A DNA stretch of 64,000 nt, from assembly GCA_963920665.1 (NCBI GenBank), contig OY987272.1, forward strand, positions 18,481,001 to 18,545,000, in the 5' to 3' direction. Below the pieces are notes generated by a model that was not told the origin of the DNA, made no database searches, and worked only from the letters and a program-made list of their open reading frames with translations. The stretch is from Straminergon stramineum (lineage: Eukaryota; Streptophyta; Bryopsida; Hypnales; Calliergonaceae). A program made the translations under genes and the position numbers. Shown here in pieces: positions 10,547 through 21,400 of the stretch (positions are counted from its first letter, which is position 1; each line of letters begins with the position of its first letter).

Positions 10547-12338
10547 TCAAGGATCATTGATCTTCAACTTTAGAAGACAGGGAAGCAATACTTCTGCCAC
10601 AGTCATGGTTCTCTGACACCATCGGTTGATCTTCCTGGATGCATTGATCAAATCTACAACAATGAAATTGAATTCAGTAGGAGCGTTCTGCCCCATGGAA
10701 ATCTGTACTTCTCCTCTCAGGTGCTCGATGGGCCAACAAGTCCCAATGCTGAAAGTCAACATTAATGGTGGGATGCGGCCCAAGACCTCACACGTTAGGT
10801 CCACCAACTGAACACCACGCTCGTGCTCCATGGGCACCCAAACCTTGTCCACCAAAAGCTCCCATGTATAGTAAAAGTTAACATAGAGCGTCTGCCGACC
10901 AGTATGATATCGAAATACAACACTAGGGTAGGCTACCATACAACGGATGAGATCGCTAAAGTCGGTGGTGCAGGTTCCCCAGCCATCGTCCATGAGGCCA
11001 TTGAAGACTTCATCAGTTAAGTTGTGGAAAGTGAATAAGGTTGGTGTGCACACTCTATTGCGAGTTGAAGCAAAGAGGTCCACAAATACAATAAAGGGCA
11101 AGAACCATTGCAAGTGTGTGCAACGCGATCCAGTGGAGGGCTTCATTGACGACTGGAAGTCTGAACGCATTTTGGCATGGGACACTTTTGAGGTGCTCAT
11201 GTCTGGAAGAGGCCAGTTGTGGGAGACCAGTCCTCGAACTCAAGTGGAATTTCCTTAAGTAATCCATATAGTCGTGTGCCAGAAGGGGGTACGTAAATCC
11301 ATTTATAAAAATAAATGGCAGTGTCTTTGAGCTCCTTAGGGATCCGGTCATGGTGTATGACTTTCCCAATATCCGCATGGACGTTGACAACTAGTCCCAC
11401 TATGGACTCAGGTTCCACTGAATCGTCAAAGAACGAGGGGAACAAGTCTACAGGAGCCAATAGTTACAACCCCAATTAGATAAGGTGCTACATGTAACCT
11501 GATTCCTTGTGAACTTTAATGTATGCTAGCAAAGACAATTGCGTTTTTGTCATATTAATATATGAATTCCTTGCATAGACTTCTAAAAAAACTTTCTTTA
11601 CCATTGCATCTAGAAAAAGAATTACAGAGAACTATCCATGCTAAATCATACTTTTTGTTCATGACTTTTTAGCTTCATGAAAACAATTTCCTCAAGAACC
11701 TTCACCACTAAAAAACTACTTCTGAAAACAACCCTGCTCTAACCAGATTGCACAAGAATCTTACAAGATCGCACCAAGGGATGCAAATTTCAGTGACAAC
11801 ATTGATAATTTGATACTTAGTCAATCTCAAAAAAGTCATTTTTAATATGTACAAAGAGAATGATCTTATGATCAAGACTAAAATATTACTCACAATGTTT
11901 CCGGACAAGGTGATAACATTTTGAAAACAAACATGGATGGACAAGGCAATCCCCTCAAAAGCACAACATTTAATTAACAAAGCAAGAGCAAAATTTCAAA
12001 GTGATGCACTTACAATTGCATGGAATGCGGAGCTGCAGAATAGTAGGGTCGAGCTCAAGCTGTTGTGGCTCATAGGCATGCCGCACAATCACACTGGAGA
12101 TGATGTTCATTGGCCCACCGTATTCAAATCCAATGATCTGTGCTTTCCAATAGAAATGTGATGACATTGTAGGATATCGAGCAGAGTCTCGCCCCCATGT
12201 TGTGTTCAAGTTAGGCATCAAAGTCACCCAAGAGTTGACTGTAAATTGCATCGAGATGTAATGACTTGCTTCATCTTGGTTGTGATGCAACGTCACCACC
12301 TCGATACGATTGACTGGACAAGCATTGTACCGAGGCAT
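10547..12338 (-). CDS. Unrecognised spliced gene, probable frameshift
   Basis: This is a leftward gene I do not recognise. Exon 1 runs from ATG 12338 to 12014 (325 nt) and ends at a consensus donor GTAAGT. Exon 2 starts at 11447 after CTGTAG. The phase matches exactly, with one base left over in exon 1 and two completing the codon in exon 2. The frame then stays open to a TGA at 11197-11199. A 217-codon ORF starting at ATG 11200 follows in another frame and looks like the continuation, so a single-base frameshift near 11200 or an unresolved intron separates them. The joined protein would be roughly 400 aa, rich in Trp, Tyr and hydrophobic residues, with no signal peptide and no clear membrane segment. 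An AT-rich intron of ~566 bp separates the exons. It could be a decayed host gene or transposon cargo. Confidence 0.5.
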
Positions 12339-12556
12339 CGTGGAAGGGCAACAAAGGTAGATACCTAGAAGGTAGAAGGTGGCGCAAGCAAAAAGAGTTT
12401 ACGAAGAGAACACAAATTGGGAGCCTGGAGCCTAAGAGGATTCTGTTGATGTACTAATGCTGCTAAGGCTCGTCTAATGAAGATGACTAGCATGGGTGGG
12501 AGAACATCCTTCTGCATTAACGATCTATTTTGTAATAGCACATATATAAATTAAGA

Positions 12557-12760
12557 CACTAGAAGAAATCAACATTCACCTGAACAAAATTCAAGTAATG
12601 TGAAATTTCATTTTTGCCAAAAAACGCAATTTTTGTGTTGGCCGAAACGCAGTTTTCAGAAAATTGTGTTTCGGCCCACGCAAAAATTGTGTTTTCTGGC
12701 AAAAAATGAAGTTTTGCGTCATCTGAATTTTGTTTAGGTAAATGCTGATTTCTTCTAGTG
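12557..12760. mobile_element. CACTA-type foldback MITE, 204 bp
   Basis: The segment starts CACTAGAAGAAATCA and ends with the near-perfect reverse complement TGATTTCTTCTAGTG. The whole length folds into one long imperfect hairpin centred near 12660. It is flanked by the 3-bp direct repeat AGA (12554-12556 and 12761-12763). The CACTA end and the 3-bp duplication are the diagnostic pair for the CACTA superfamily. It codes for nothing. Confidence 0.85.
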
Positions 12761-12763
12761 AGA

Positions 12764-13984
12764 GTACTTTCACAATGCCAACCTCAAAGGTGACATATCG
12801 TACTGTTGTTTTCATATTTTGAATTAATAAGTCCACAGCCCTTGGGTGTAATTAGATCTGAGAGAATCTTATTGGAGCAAGTGAGAGAGGATTGACTAGA
12901 GAAAAGGAAATTTACTATTGTAAAGGACTATCTTCCAAGTACAAGTAAGTTTTTCCGTTTTATTTTTTCAATTTTTTGAAAGTCTGTACAATTTTGCGTG
13001 AGTGTGTTAGATTATTTTATTTATCATAGAATTCACCCTCAAGACTAGGATACTTCAGAATTATTTTGCAAAGGTCAATGTTGTACACTTGTACACTCGA
13101 GTTGATCTACATCTCAAACATGCAAGTTAGTTTCAAGATGAGATGGATTCCGACATGTGACAGTCTTTGAACTTGATAGAAGTCCCATTTTCCAAGGCTC
13201 CCAAGTTCCTATAAGTCTTGTTTCTTATGAAGTGTGGAGATGCAAACTTATCAAAAATTACTCTTTTTCTCTTTGTTGAAGAACCATAATCCCAAACATT
13301 CAACAATGTATGGAAAGACATCTAAAATATGCACAAAAATTTTAATCTCCAACTTAGTGTAACATAGAGATCAGTATGCCTTTTCATGAATCTAATCTTT
13401 TGAGAACACAGTTCACTTTACACAGAGAAGATATATTTCTCTTTTGCGTCATATTATAAACCAATTTGGAAACCAATAGTAGTAAAGACTCAGTTGCTAC
13501 ACAGGTATAAGACCTATAAAAGGATCTGGGTCCTTGTCCAACAAATGGAGGTTACTATCGATGCAACTGTGTAAAGAGCAAATCTAAAAAGTGGAATCTT
13601 TTGGCCCAGTACCTTATCCACCGTATTCCAAACATCCAAACGGTTAAGAGCACCAGGCAAAATGTTGTGAATGTTGGAGTCTAGATTGCACTACGGGCAA
13701 TTATTTATAAAGAAGAGTTACTTCAGGCAAGAAAAATTGTTGAGTCTGTATCGAAGTGTGTACTTTAATTAAGACTAGTGTGCCTTGTGCCATTGCCTCA
13801 GTCAAAATCAAAGTAAAAGTATTTTTCTAATTCTTTTGTTCTTAAGAACTTTGAATTTCAATAACTTTCACACCGTAGGTCAAAATTTCACGAAAAAAAA
13901 TGCATGCACCCCTCCTTGCCAAGGGCTTTCCGACTGTACCAAGCACGTGGCTAGGGGACATGAGGTCCATGAGATCTCAACGTA
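12764..13984. other. AT-rich unique sequence, no gene seen
   Basis: Only short ORFs without recognisable features, and no repeat found. Confidence 0.45.
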
Positions 13985-14011
13985 ACAAACAAAACAAAAC
14001 AAAACAAACAA
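13985..14011. repeat. AAACA microsatellite
   Basis: About five tandem AAACA/AAAAC units. Confidence 0.9.
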
Positions 14012-14503
14012 TGTAACTTAAGATATGGAAAATTGGAAACCTAAAATTAGAGTCCATTTAATTCCTAAAGGTTTTTTACTATGTTTTTACCAAAAATGCT
14101 CCCAATCTATCATTTCTAGTACAAGTACCAAATTTTAGAAAAAAAAAGATTTTAGGACACATGTAACCATAGGATCTTGTAGTACATTGGTTTCAAAACA
14201 TGAGGAAAAAATTTCAAAAATTTCCACCATGTAGATTGCAAGATATTAGCATTTGAATTCATTTGGCAAAAATCCTTTGGGGGGCCCATCAAAAACCTAG
14301 GCAGTTGCACTTCACAAGGTCACATTTGTATGAAAAAATGTCTCAAATAGTGGTGCTTCTTTGAATTCATTCTTCAAGTAAATTTGGCTACATGCTTGAA
14401 AAATTTCAAATCATTTGGAATTGTACAACATATTGGAAAAAAATAGTAAATAGAAAGAAGTCAAGTGAATGATTCAAAATACTAAATTGTTAAGAATTTA
14501 GTT
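14012..14503. other. AT-rich unique sequence, no gene seen
   Basis: Long A and T runs, all frames closed. It ends where a family-1 leader fragment begins. Confidence 0.45.
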
Positions 14504-14916
14504 ATGGAATTCAAAGGTTTTTTTCTTTGTTTTGAAAAATTTTACTCACACCATATGGTTTGTAGGTGACAAAGGGCCCAAATTCAGTATGCTCCTCCAA
14601 GCTCCAAGAACTTCTCCAAATGACTTGAATTTCTCCCTCATGTGCAACGCCAAGTGCGTGGGCCCATAACCTATTGAGTTTTGAATGGAGAAAGGCTTTA
14701 CTTAGATGGTAGAAGATACCAAGGCCCATGTGTGGGCTGAACATAAGCTAAAAGCCTTTCACTAGTTATCCACAAACCATGTGGGATAACTAGCAACCTT
14801 GGGCTGCCTTTGACTACAAGCAACACCCAATACACTCTAAGTCTAACTAAGAGTCTAATGCTACTCCTAGGGCTGAATGTACACTATCTACACTAATATG
14901 TACATGATCTTCAACA
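14504..14916 (-). mobile_element. Inverted family-1 leader fragment, primer site and LTR (14672-14916)
   Basis: Minus-strand leader (14504-14657), primer site (about 14658-14671) and a complete 245-bp LTR (14672-14916). The LTR abuts plus-strand family-1 leader at 14917. The layout repeats that at 4615-4906: an inverted 5' end with its body missing, joined directly to a plus-strand element. Confidence 0.87.
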
Positions 14917-15320
14917 CTTGAGTGACTTGGTGAGCCAAGTAGGGCTGGTTGAGCCCATTGTGGTCCATGAGGTGCTCATTGTGAGTAGGAGCTTCGATCT
15001 AGGGCTGATTAGAAGTTCTTGTGATCTTTGGAGTGTGGAGTATCCTATTTGTGAGGAGAATTGTGAATTTCCTTGTGTTTTTGAAGTAGCACCAGCCCAT
15101 GACGAGCATGTGGTGGTTGTGAGCTTCATTAGGGTCTGATTTGGTGTGGAGAGGAAGTCTTGTGCTTGTGAGGAGTGGTGTGGCGCTCTTAGGGTTGCAA
15201 GGTGCTTGTGAGGGCTGATTGGTCCCATTTCAGCCCAATTCGCCCCAAGGGAGTTTTGGGGGGGCTGAATTCAGATTGGAGACCTTGTGGGTGCTGCCAA
15301 CAAGTGGGAGTTGATTCAAC

Positions 15321-17150
15321 ATGGCCTCAAGTGGAGGAGAGGGCGTCCGGATCATTGACAAGTTCAATGGGGAGAATTTTGGGATGTGGAAGTTCAAGAT
15401 GGAGATGATTCTTGCGGAGAAGGATTTGTGGGAGGTGGTGGATGGGAGTGAGGAGCCTCCAAGTGAAGATGCTGATTTGAAGACCAAGAAGGCGTTTGAG
15501 AGGAAGGAGAAGAAGGCCTTTGCTCTCATAGCCATCAATCTTGTGGACCGGCAAATTGCTCACATCCGCCATTGCAAAGGACCAGCCCAAGCATGGACCA
15601 CCCTTTGCAACATCCATGAGACCAAGAGCCTCTCCAACATTCTCTTTCTAAGGCGGAAAATCTTCACTATGAAGATGCAAGAGGAGGATGACATCTTGGA
15701 TCATGTCAACAAGATCAAGGCCCTTGCGGATCAGCTTGCTTGCTTGGAGGCCCCCGTCACGGATGGAGATGTGGTGATGACCTTGTTGGAGAGTTTGCCA
15801 CCCTCCTATGAGTACCTCATCACCGCCTTGGAGACAAGACCCACCAAGGAGCTGACCATGGAGTTTGTGACGGCACGCTTGATGCATGAGATGACCAAGC
15901 GCAAGGAAAATGAGGCCCAAGGGGAGGGATCAGCCCTTGTATCAAGACATGGCAAGGGAGGCAACACCAAGGCGTTCAAGGAGACAAAGACGTGCTTCAA
16001 TTGTGGCAAATCAGGCCACATTGCCAAGCATTGCAAGGGCAGCCAAGCCAAAGACAAGGGGAGTGCTCACCAAGCTTGCCAAGTGGAGGAGGAGGAGGAC
16101 TTTGCCTTTGCCACCTATGGAGGAGGGGAGAAGGCCAACATGTTCACTTGGATTGTGGATTCGGGGGCCACTCAACACATGACCAGCCATAGAGATGCCT
16201 TCCACACCTATCAGCCCATTGTGGGGAAGAGGATTCATTTGGGAGACAATGGAATGGTGGAGGCCCTTGGCATGGGGGAGATCCTTGTGGAGGTGCAAGT
16301 GGAGGGGAAGACCAAGAGGATTCAGATCCAAAAGGCCCTCCATTTCCCCAAGTTGCATGCAAATCTGATTTCGGTGAGCCAATTGTCTTTGGGAGGTTTG
16401 AAGGTGCATTTCAACATGGTGGGGTGTGTGGTGAGGTCAGCTAGTGGTGTTTTGATTGCATCAGCCCCCCGTGAGGGCAATTTGTACCACCTCCACTTCA
16501 CCAAGGTGAATGGCACTTCCATGGCATGTGTGGCCCAAGGATCAGGTAATGAAGACCTTGTGGGGCTTTGGCATAGGAGGCTTGGGCACTTGAATGTGAA
16601 GAGCATGAAGAGCCTCCAACACATTGTGAAGGGGCTGAACCTCTCTTCTTGCAAACATGATTGGAGTTCGTTGGTGTGCAAGGGGTGCATAGAGGGGAAA
16701 CAAGCAAGGCAGCCCTTCCCCAAGGATGGGGCCACAAGGGCCAGCAAGCCCTTGGAGCTTGTGCATTCAGATGTGTGTGGGCCAATGAAGACACCATCCA
16801 TAGGAGGAGCAAGGTATTTTGTGACTTTCATTGATGATTTCTCACGCAAGATTTGGGTGTACATGCTGAAGTGCAAGAGTGAGGTGTTTGGGCGTTTTGA
16901 GACTTGGAAGGCCCTTGTGGAGGCCCAATCGGAATGCAAGGTGAAGGTGCTGCGGTCGGATAATGGAGGAGAGTATGTGTCCAAGGCCTTTGAGGCCTTC
17001 TTGAAGGCTCATGGCATTGAGCACCACACATCAGCACCTTACACTCCTCAACAAAACGGCGTAGCGGAGCGTGCCAATCGGACCATTGTGGAGATGGCTA
17101 GGTCCATGATTCATGGCCAAGGGCTGAAGTATGAGCTTTGGGGGGAGGCC
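15321..17150 (+). pseudogene. Element X gag-pol, 5' half (gag to integrase)
   Basis: It holds the family-1 gag, CCHC knuckle, protease (Asp-Ser-Gly-Ala-Thr), GAG-pre-integrase and all three integrase acidic residues. It is open from ATG 15321 to the insertion point, which falls in the Trp-Gly-Glu-Ala segment downstream of the integrase catalytic core. The ORF then reads two codons into the LTR of Y and stops. It would be continuous with 22736-25146 if Y were absent, so X was probably coding-competent when Y inserted. Confidence 0.92.
17146..17150. other. Target-site duplication AGGCC (left) of element Y
   Basis: AGGCC directly precedes the LTR TGTTGAAG. The same five bases follow the right LTR at 22736-22740, and X's reading frame is restored if one copy is removed. 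Confidence 0.95.
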
Positions 17151-17395
17151 TGTTGAAGATCATGTACATAATCGTGTAGATAGTGTACATTCAGCCCTAG
17201 GAGTAGGATTAGACTCTTAGTTAGACTTAGAGTGTATTGGGTGTTGCTTGTAGTCAAAGGCAGCCCAAGGTTGCTAGTTATCCCACATGGTTTGTGGATA
17301 ACTAGTGAAAGGCTTTATGCTTATGTTCAGCCCATTCATGGGCCTTGGGATCTTCTACCATCTAAGTAAAGCCTTTCTCCATTCAAAACTCAATA
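17151..17395 (+). repeat. 5' LTR of element Y
   Basis: 245 bp, TGTTGAAG to CTCAATA. The ends are imperfect inverted repeats (TGTTGA and TCAATA), so the terminus is TG...TA instead of the usual TG...CA. No clear TATA box is seen. Confidence 0.96.
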
Positions 17396-17409
17396 GGTTA
17401 TGGGCCCAC
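17396..17409 (+). other. Primer-binding site of element Y
   Basis: GGTTATGGGCCCAC is complementary to the anticodon arm of plant initiator tRNA-Met (…GUGGGCCCAUAACC…). Priming would need a cleaved 5' half of the tRNA, as shown for Drosophila copia. Confidence 0.88.
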
Positions 17410-17835
17410 GCACTTGGCGTTGCACATGAGGGAGAAATTCAAGTCATTTGGAGAAGTTCTTGGAGCTTGGAGGAGCATACTGAATTTGGGCTCTTGGTCA
17501 CCTACAAACCATATGGTGTGAGTAAAATTTTCAAAACAAAGAAAAAAAAGGCTTTGAATTCCATCTTTTGTTTTGAGCTTTTGTGGGCTGGTTTGTGAGG
17601 TTTGGAGTTCATTTTTGAGTGTGAGATTGCTCATGATTGAAATCAGACCTTGTTAGGGCTGGTTTCATGCTCCTTGTTTGAGTTTGTGCTTGCAAGTGTA
17701 CATTGGCAGCCCATTGGGGCTGATTGTGCACTTGGGTACATTGGTGATTGTCATTTTGGCAATTGCAATCTTGTGAGAGTCCTTGGTGAGGCTTGGGAGC
17801 ATTTGTGGGTTGCATTAGGCGTTTCCATGCATTGA

Positions 17836-18075
17836 GGGCTGAGTGGTGCCCTTGTGAGTGAGTGAGACGAAATTGTGATCCTAAGAGGGCTGATTTGTGC
17901 CCTTGTGAGTGTGTGAGACCAAGTAGAGGACTTTGTGAAGCCAAAGGGCTGGTTTGTGCCCTTGTGAGTGTGTGAGACCTAATAGTGGACATTGTGAACT
18001 CAAGAGGGCTGATTTGTGTCATTGAGAGAAAGTGACACCCAATTGGGGTTCTTGAGTGACTTGGTGAGCCAAGTA
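17836..18075 (+). repeat. Leader tandem repeat of family 1 (~51-70 bp units)
   Basis: About four imperfect units, each starting GGGCTGATTTGTG-like and containing CTTGTGAGTGTGTGAGAC, at roughly 17836, 17887, 17946 and 18006. They lie in the untranslated leader between primer site and gag. Other copies carry the same array (3240-3480, 59000-59200, 63430-63680). Confidence 0.75.
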
Positions 18076-18453
18076 GGGCTGGTTGAAGCCATTGTAGTCC
18101 ATGAGGTGCTCATTGTGAGTGGGAGCTTCAATCTAGGGCTGATTGCAAGCTCTGAGATCTTTGGAGTGTGGAGGATCCAATTTGGGAGGAGAATTGTGAG
18201 GAGAATTGTGATTTTGAAGTAGAACCAACCCATGACGAGCATGTGGTGGTTGTGAGCTTCATTAGGGTCTGATTTGGTGTGGAGAGGAAGTCTTGTGCTT
18301 GTGAGGTGTGGTGTGGCGTTCTTAGGGTTGCAAGGTGCTTGTGAGGGCTGATTGGTCCCATTTCAGCCCAATTCGCCCCAAGGGAGTTTTGGGGGGGCTG
18401 AATTCAGATTGGAGACCTTGTGGGTGCTGCCAACAAGTGGGAGCTGATTCAAC

Positions 18454-21400
18454 ATGGCCTCAAGTGGAGGAGAGGGCGTCCGGATCATTGACAAGTTCAA
18501 TGGGGAGAATTTTGGGATGTGGAAGTTCAAGATGGAGATGATTCTTGCGGAGAAGGATTTGTGGGAGGTGGTGGATGGGAGTGAGGAGCCTCCAAGTGAA
18601 GATGCTGATTTGAAGACCAAGAAGGCGTTTGAGAGGAAGGAGAAGAAGGCCTTTGCTCTCATAGCCATCAATCTTGTGGACCGGCAAATTGCTCACATCC
18701 GCCATTGCAAAGGACCAGCCCAAGCATGGACCACCCTTTGCAACATCCATGAGACCAAGAGCCTCTCCAACATTCTCTTTCTAAGGCGCAAGTTCTTCAC
18801 CATGAAGATGCAAGAGGAGGATGACATCTTGGATCATGTCAACAAGATCAAGGCCCTTGCGGATCAGCTTGCTTGCTTGGAGGCCCCCGTCACGGATGGA
18901 GATGTGGTGATGACCTTGTTGGAGAGTTTGCCACCCTCCTATGAGTACCTCATCACCGCCTTGGAGACAAGACCCACCAAGGAGCTGACCATGGAGTTTG
19001 TGACGGCACGCTTGATGCATGAGATGACCAAGCGAAAGGAAAATGAGGCCCAAGGGGAGGGATCAGCCCTTGTGTCAAGACATGGCAAGGGAGGCAACAC
19101 CAAGGCGTTCAAGGAGACAAGGACGTGCTTCAATTGTGGCAAATCAGGCCACATTGCTAAGCATTGCAAGGGCAGCCAAGCCAAAGACAAGGGGAGTGCA
19201 CACCAAGCTTGCCAAGTGGAGGATGAAGAGGACTTTGCCTTTGCCACCTATGGAGGAGGGGAGAAGGCCAACATGTTCACTTGGATTGTGGATTCGGGGG
19301 CCACTCAACACATGACCAGCCATAGAGATGCCTTCCACACCTATCAGCCCATTGTGGGGAAGAGGATTCATTTGGGAGACAATGGCATGGTGGAGGCCCT
19401 TGGCATGGGGGAGATTCTTGTGGAGGTGCAAGTGGAGGGGAAGACCAAGAGGATTCAGATCCAAAAGGCCCTCCATGTCCCTAAGTTGCATGCAAATCTG
19501 ATTTCGGTGAGCCAATTGTCTTTGGGAGGTTTGAAGGTGCACTTCAACATGGTGGGGTGTGTGGTGAGGTCTCCTAGTGGTGTTTTGATTGCATCAGCCC
19601 CCCGTGAGGGCAATTTGTACCACCTTCACTTCACCAAGGTGAATGGCACTTCCATGGCTTGTGTGGCCCAAGGATCAGCTCATGAAGACCTTGTGGGGCT
19701 TTGGCATAGGAGGCTTGGGCACTTGAATGTGAAGAGCATGAAGAGCCTCCAACACATTGTGAAGGGGCTGAACCTCTCTTCTTGCAAGCATGATTGGAGT
19801 TCGTTGGTGTGCAAGGGGTGCATAGAGGGGAAACAAGCAAGGCAGCCCTTCCCCAAGGATGGGGCCACAAGGGCCAGCAAGCCCTTGGAGCTTGTCCATT
19901 CAGATGTGTGTGGGCCAATGAAGACACCATCCATAGGAGGAGCAAGGTATTTTGTGACTTTCATTGATGATTTCTCACGCAAGATTTGGGTGTACATGCT
20001 GAAGTGCAAGAGTGAAGTGTTTGGGCGTTTTGAGACTTGGAAGGCCCTTGTGGAGGCCCAATCTGATTGCAAGGTGAAGGTGCTGCGATCGGATAATGGA
20101 GGAGAGTATGTGTCCAAGGCCTTTGAGGCCTTCTTCAAGGCTCATGGCATTGAGCACCACACATCAGCACCTTACACTCCTCAACAAAACGGCGTAGCGG
20201 AGCGTGCCAATCGAACCATTGTGGAGATGGCTAGGTCCATGATTCATGGCCAAGGGCTGAAGTATGAGCTTTGGGGGGAGGCCATGTCCAATGCGGTGTA
20301 TACAAGGAACCGGTGCCCTACACAAGCTTTGACAAGCAAGACACCCCAAGAAGCTTGGAGTGGAATCAGACCTCATGTGTCTCACATGCGCACCTTTGGG
20401 TGCATTGCCTATACCTTGGTGCCAAGTGCCAAGAGGACCAAGTTGGATGCCAAGGGCACCAAGTGTCTTTTCCTTGGCTATTGTGAGGGAACCAAGGCTT
20501 ATAGGCTGATGTGTGTGGAGACCAAGGCCATCATCAAGTGTCGTGATGTGACCTTCTTGGAGGAGGAAGGAGCTGATCCCAAGCTCTTGGAGATGAGCCC
20601 AAGTGGGAGTAGTGGAGGACCAGCCCAAATGGTGGGCACAACTCCAAGAGTGGACATGGAAGAGGAAGGAGAGGAAGAGGAGGAAGATGGAGACTTGGTG
20701 GAGCCCAAGAAGAAGGTGGCCACACCCAAGGTGAAGAAACCAGCTGCCCCTTCTCCAAGCACTTCACCCAAGGTGCAAGAGCATGATCAGCCCTTGGAAG
20801 AGCAAGAGGAGCCTCGTTATCCAACAAGGACCCGCAAGCCGCTTGGAGATTGGTGGCTGAATCACATTCTTCCCCCACAACAAGAAGAACAAGCCAATGT
20901 GGCTTTCCTTGGAGATCCATCCACACTTGGAGAGGTGTTGCGTTGTGAGGATGCAAGCAAGTGGGAGGCGGCCATGCAAGAGGAGTACAAGGCCCTCATT
21001 GCCAAGGGCACATGGGAACTCGCTGCCCTCCCTCCCAAGAGGTCAAGTGTGGGTTGCAAGTGGGTTTTCTCCACCAAGAGGGATGCTTTGGGGCACATTG
21101 TGAGGTACAAGGCAAGGCTGGTTGCCAAGGGGTTCTCCCAAGTGGAGGGGGTGGACTTCAATGAGACCTTTGCCCCCGTTGCTAAGTTTAGCACCATTAG
21201 GTGCATTGTGGCTCTAGGGGCAGCCATGGACTTGGAGATGCACCAAATGGACGTCAAGACGGCTTTTCTCAACCCCAAGCTTGAGGAGGTCATCTACATG
21301 GATCAGCCCCAAGGCTTTGTGCAAGAAGGGCAAGAGCATCTCAAATGCAAGTTGAAGAAGGCCCTCCCCGGGCTGAAGCAATCCGGGAGGGCGTGGTATA

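Noticed and set aside
12591..12836. Minus-strand ORF of 81 codons
   Set aside because: It lies almost wholly in the foldback MITE and is explained by its repeat structure.
16322..16984. 220-codon minus-strand ORF
   Set aside because: Antisense shadow of family-1 gag-pol. The equivalent appears in every copy.
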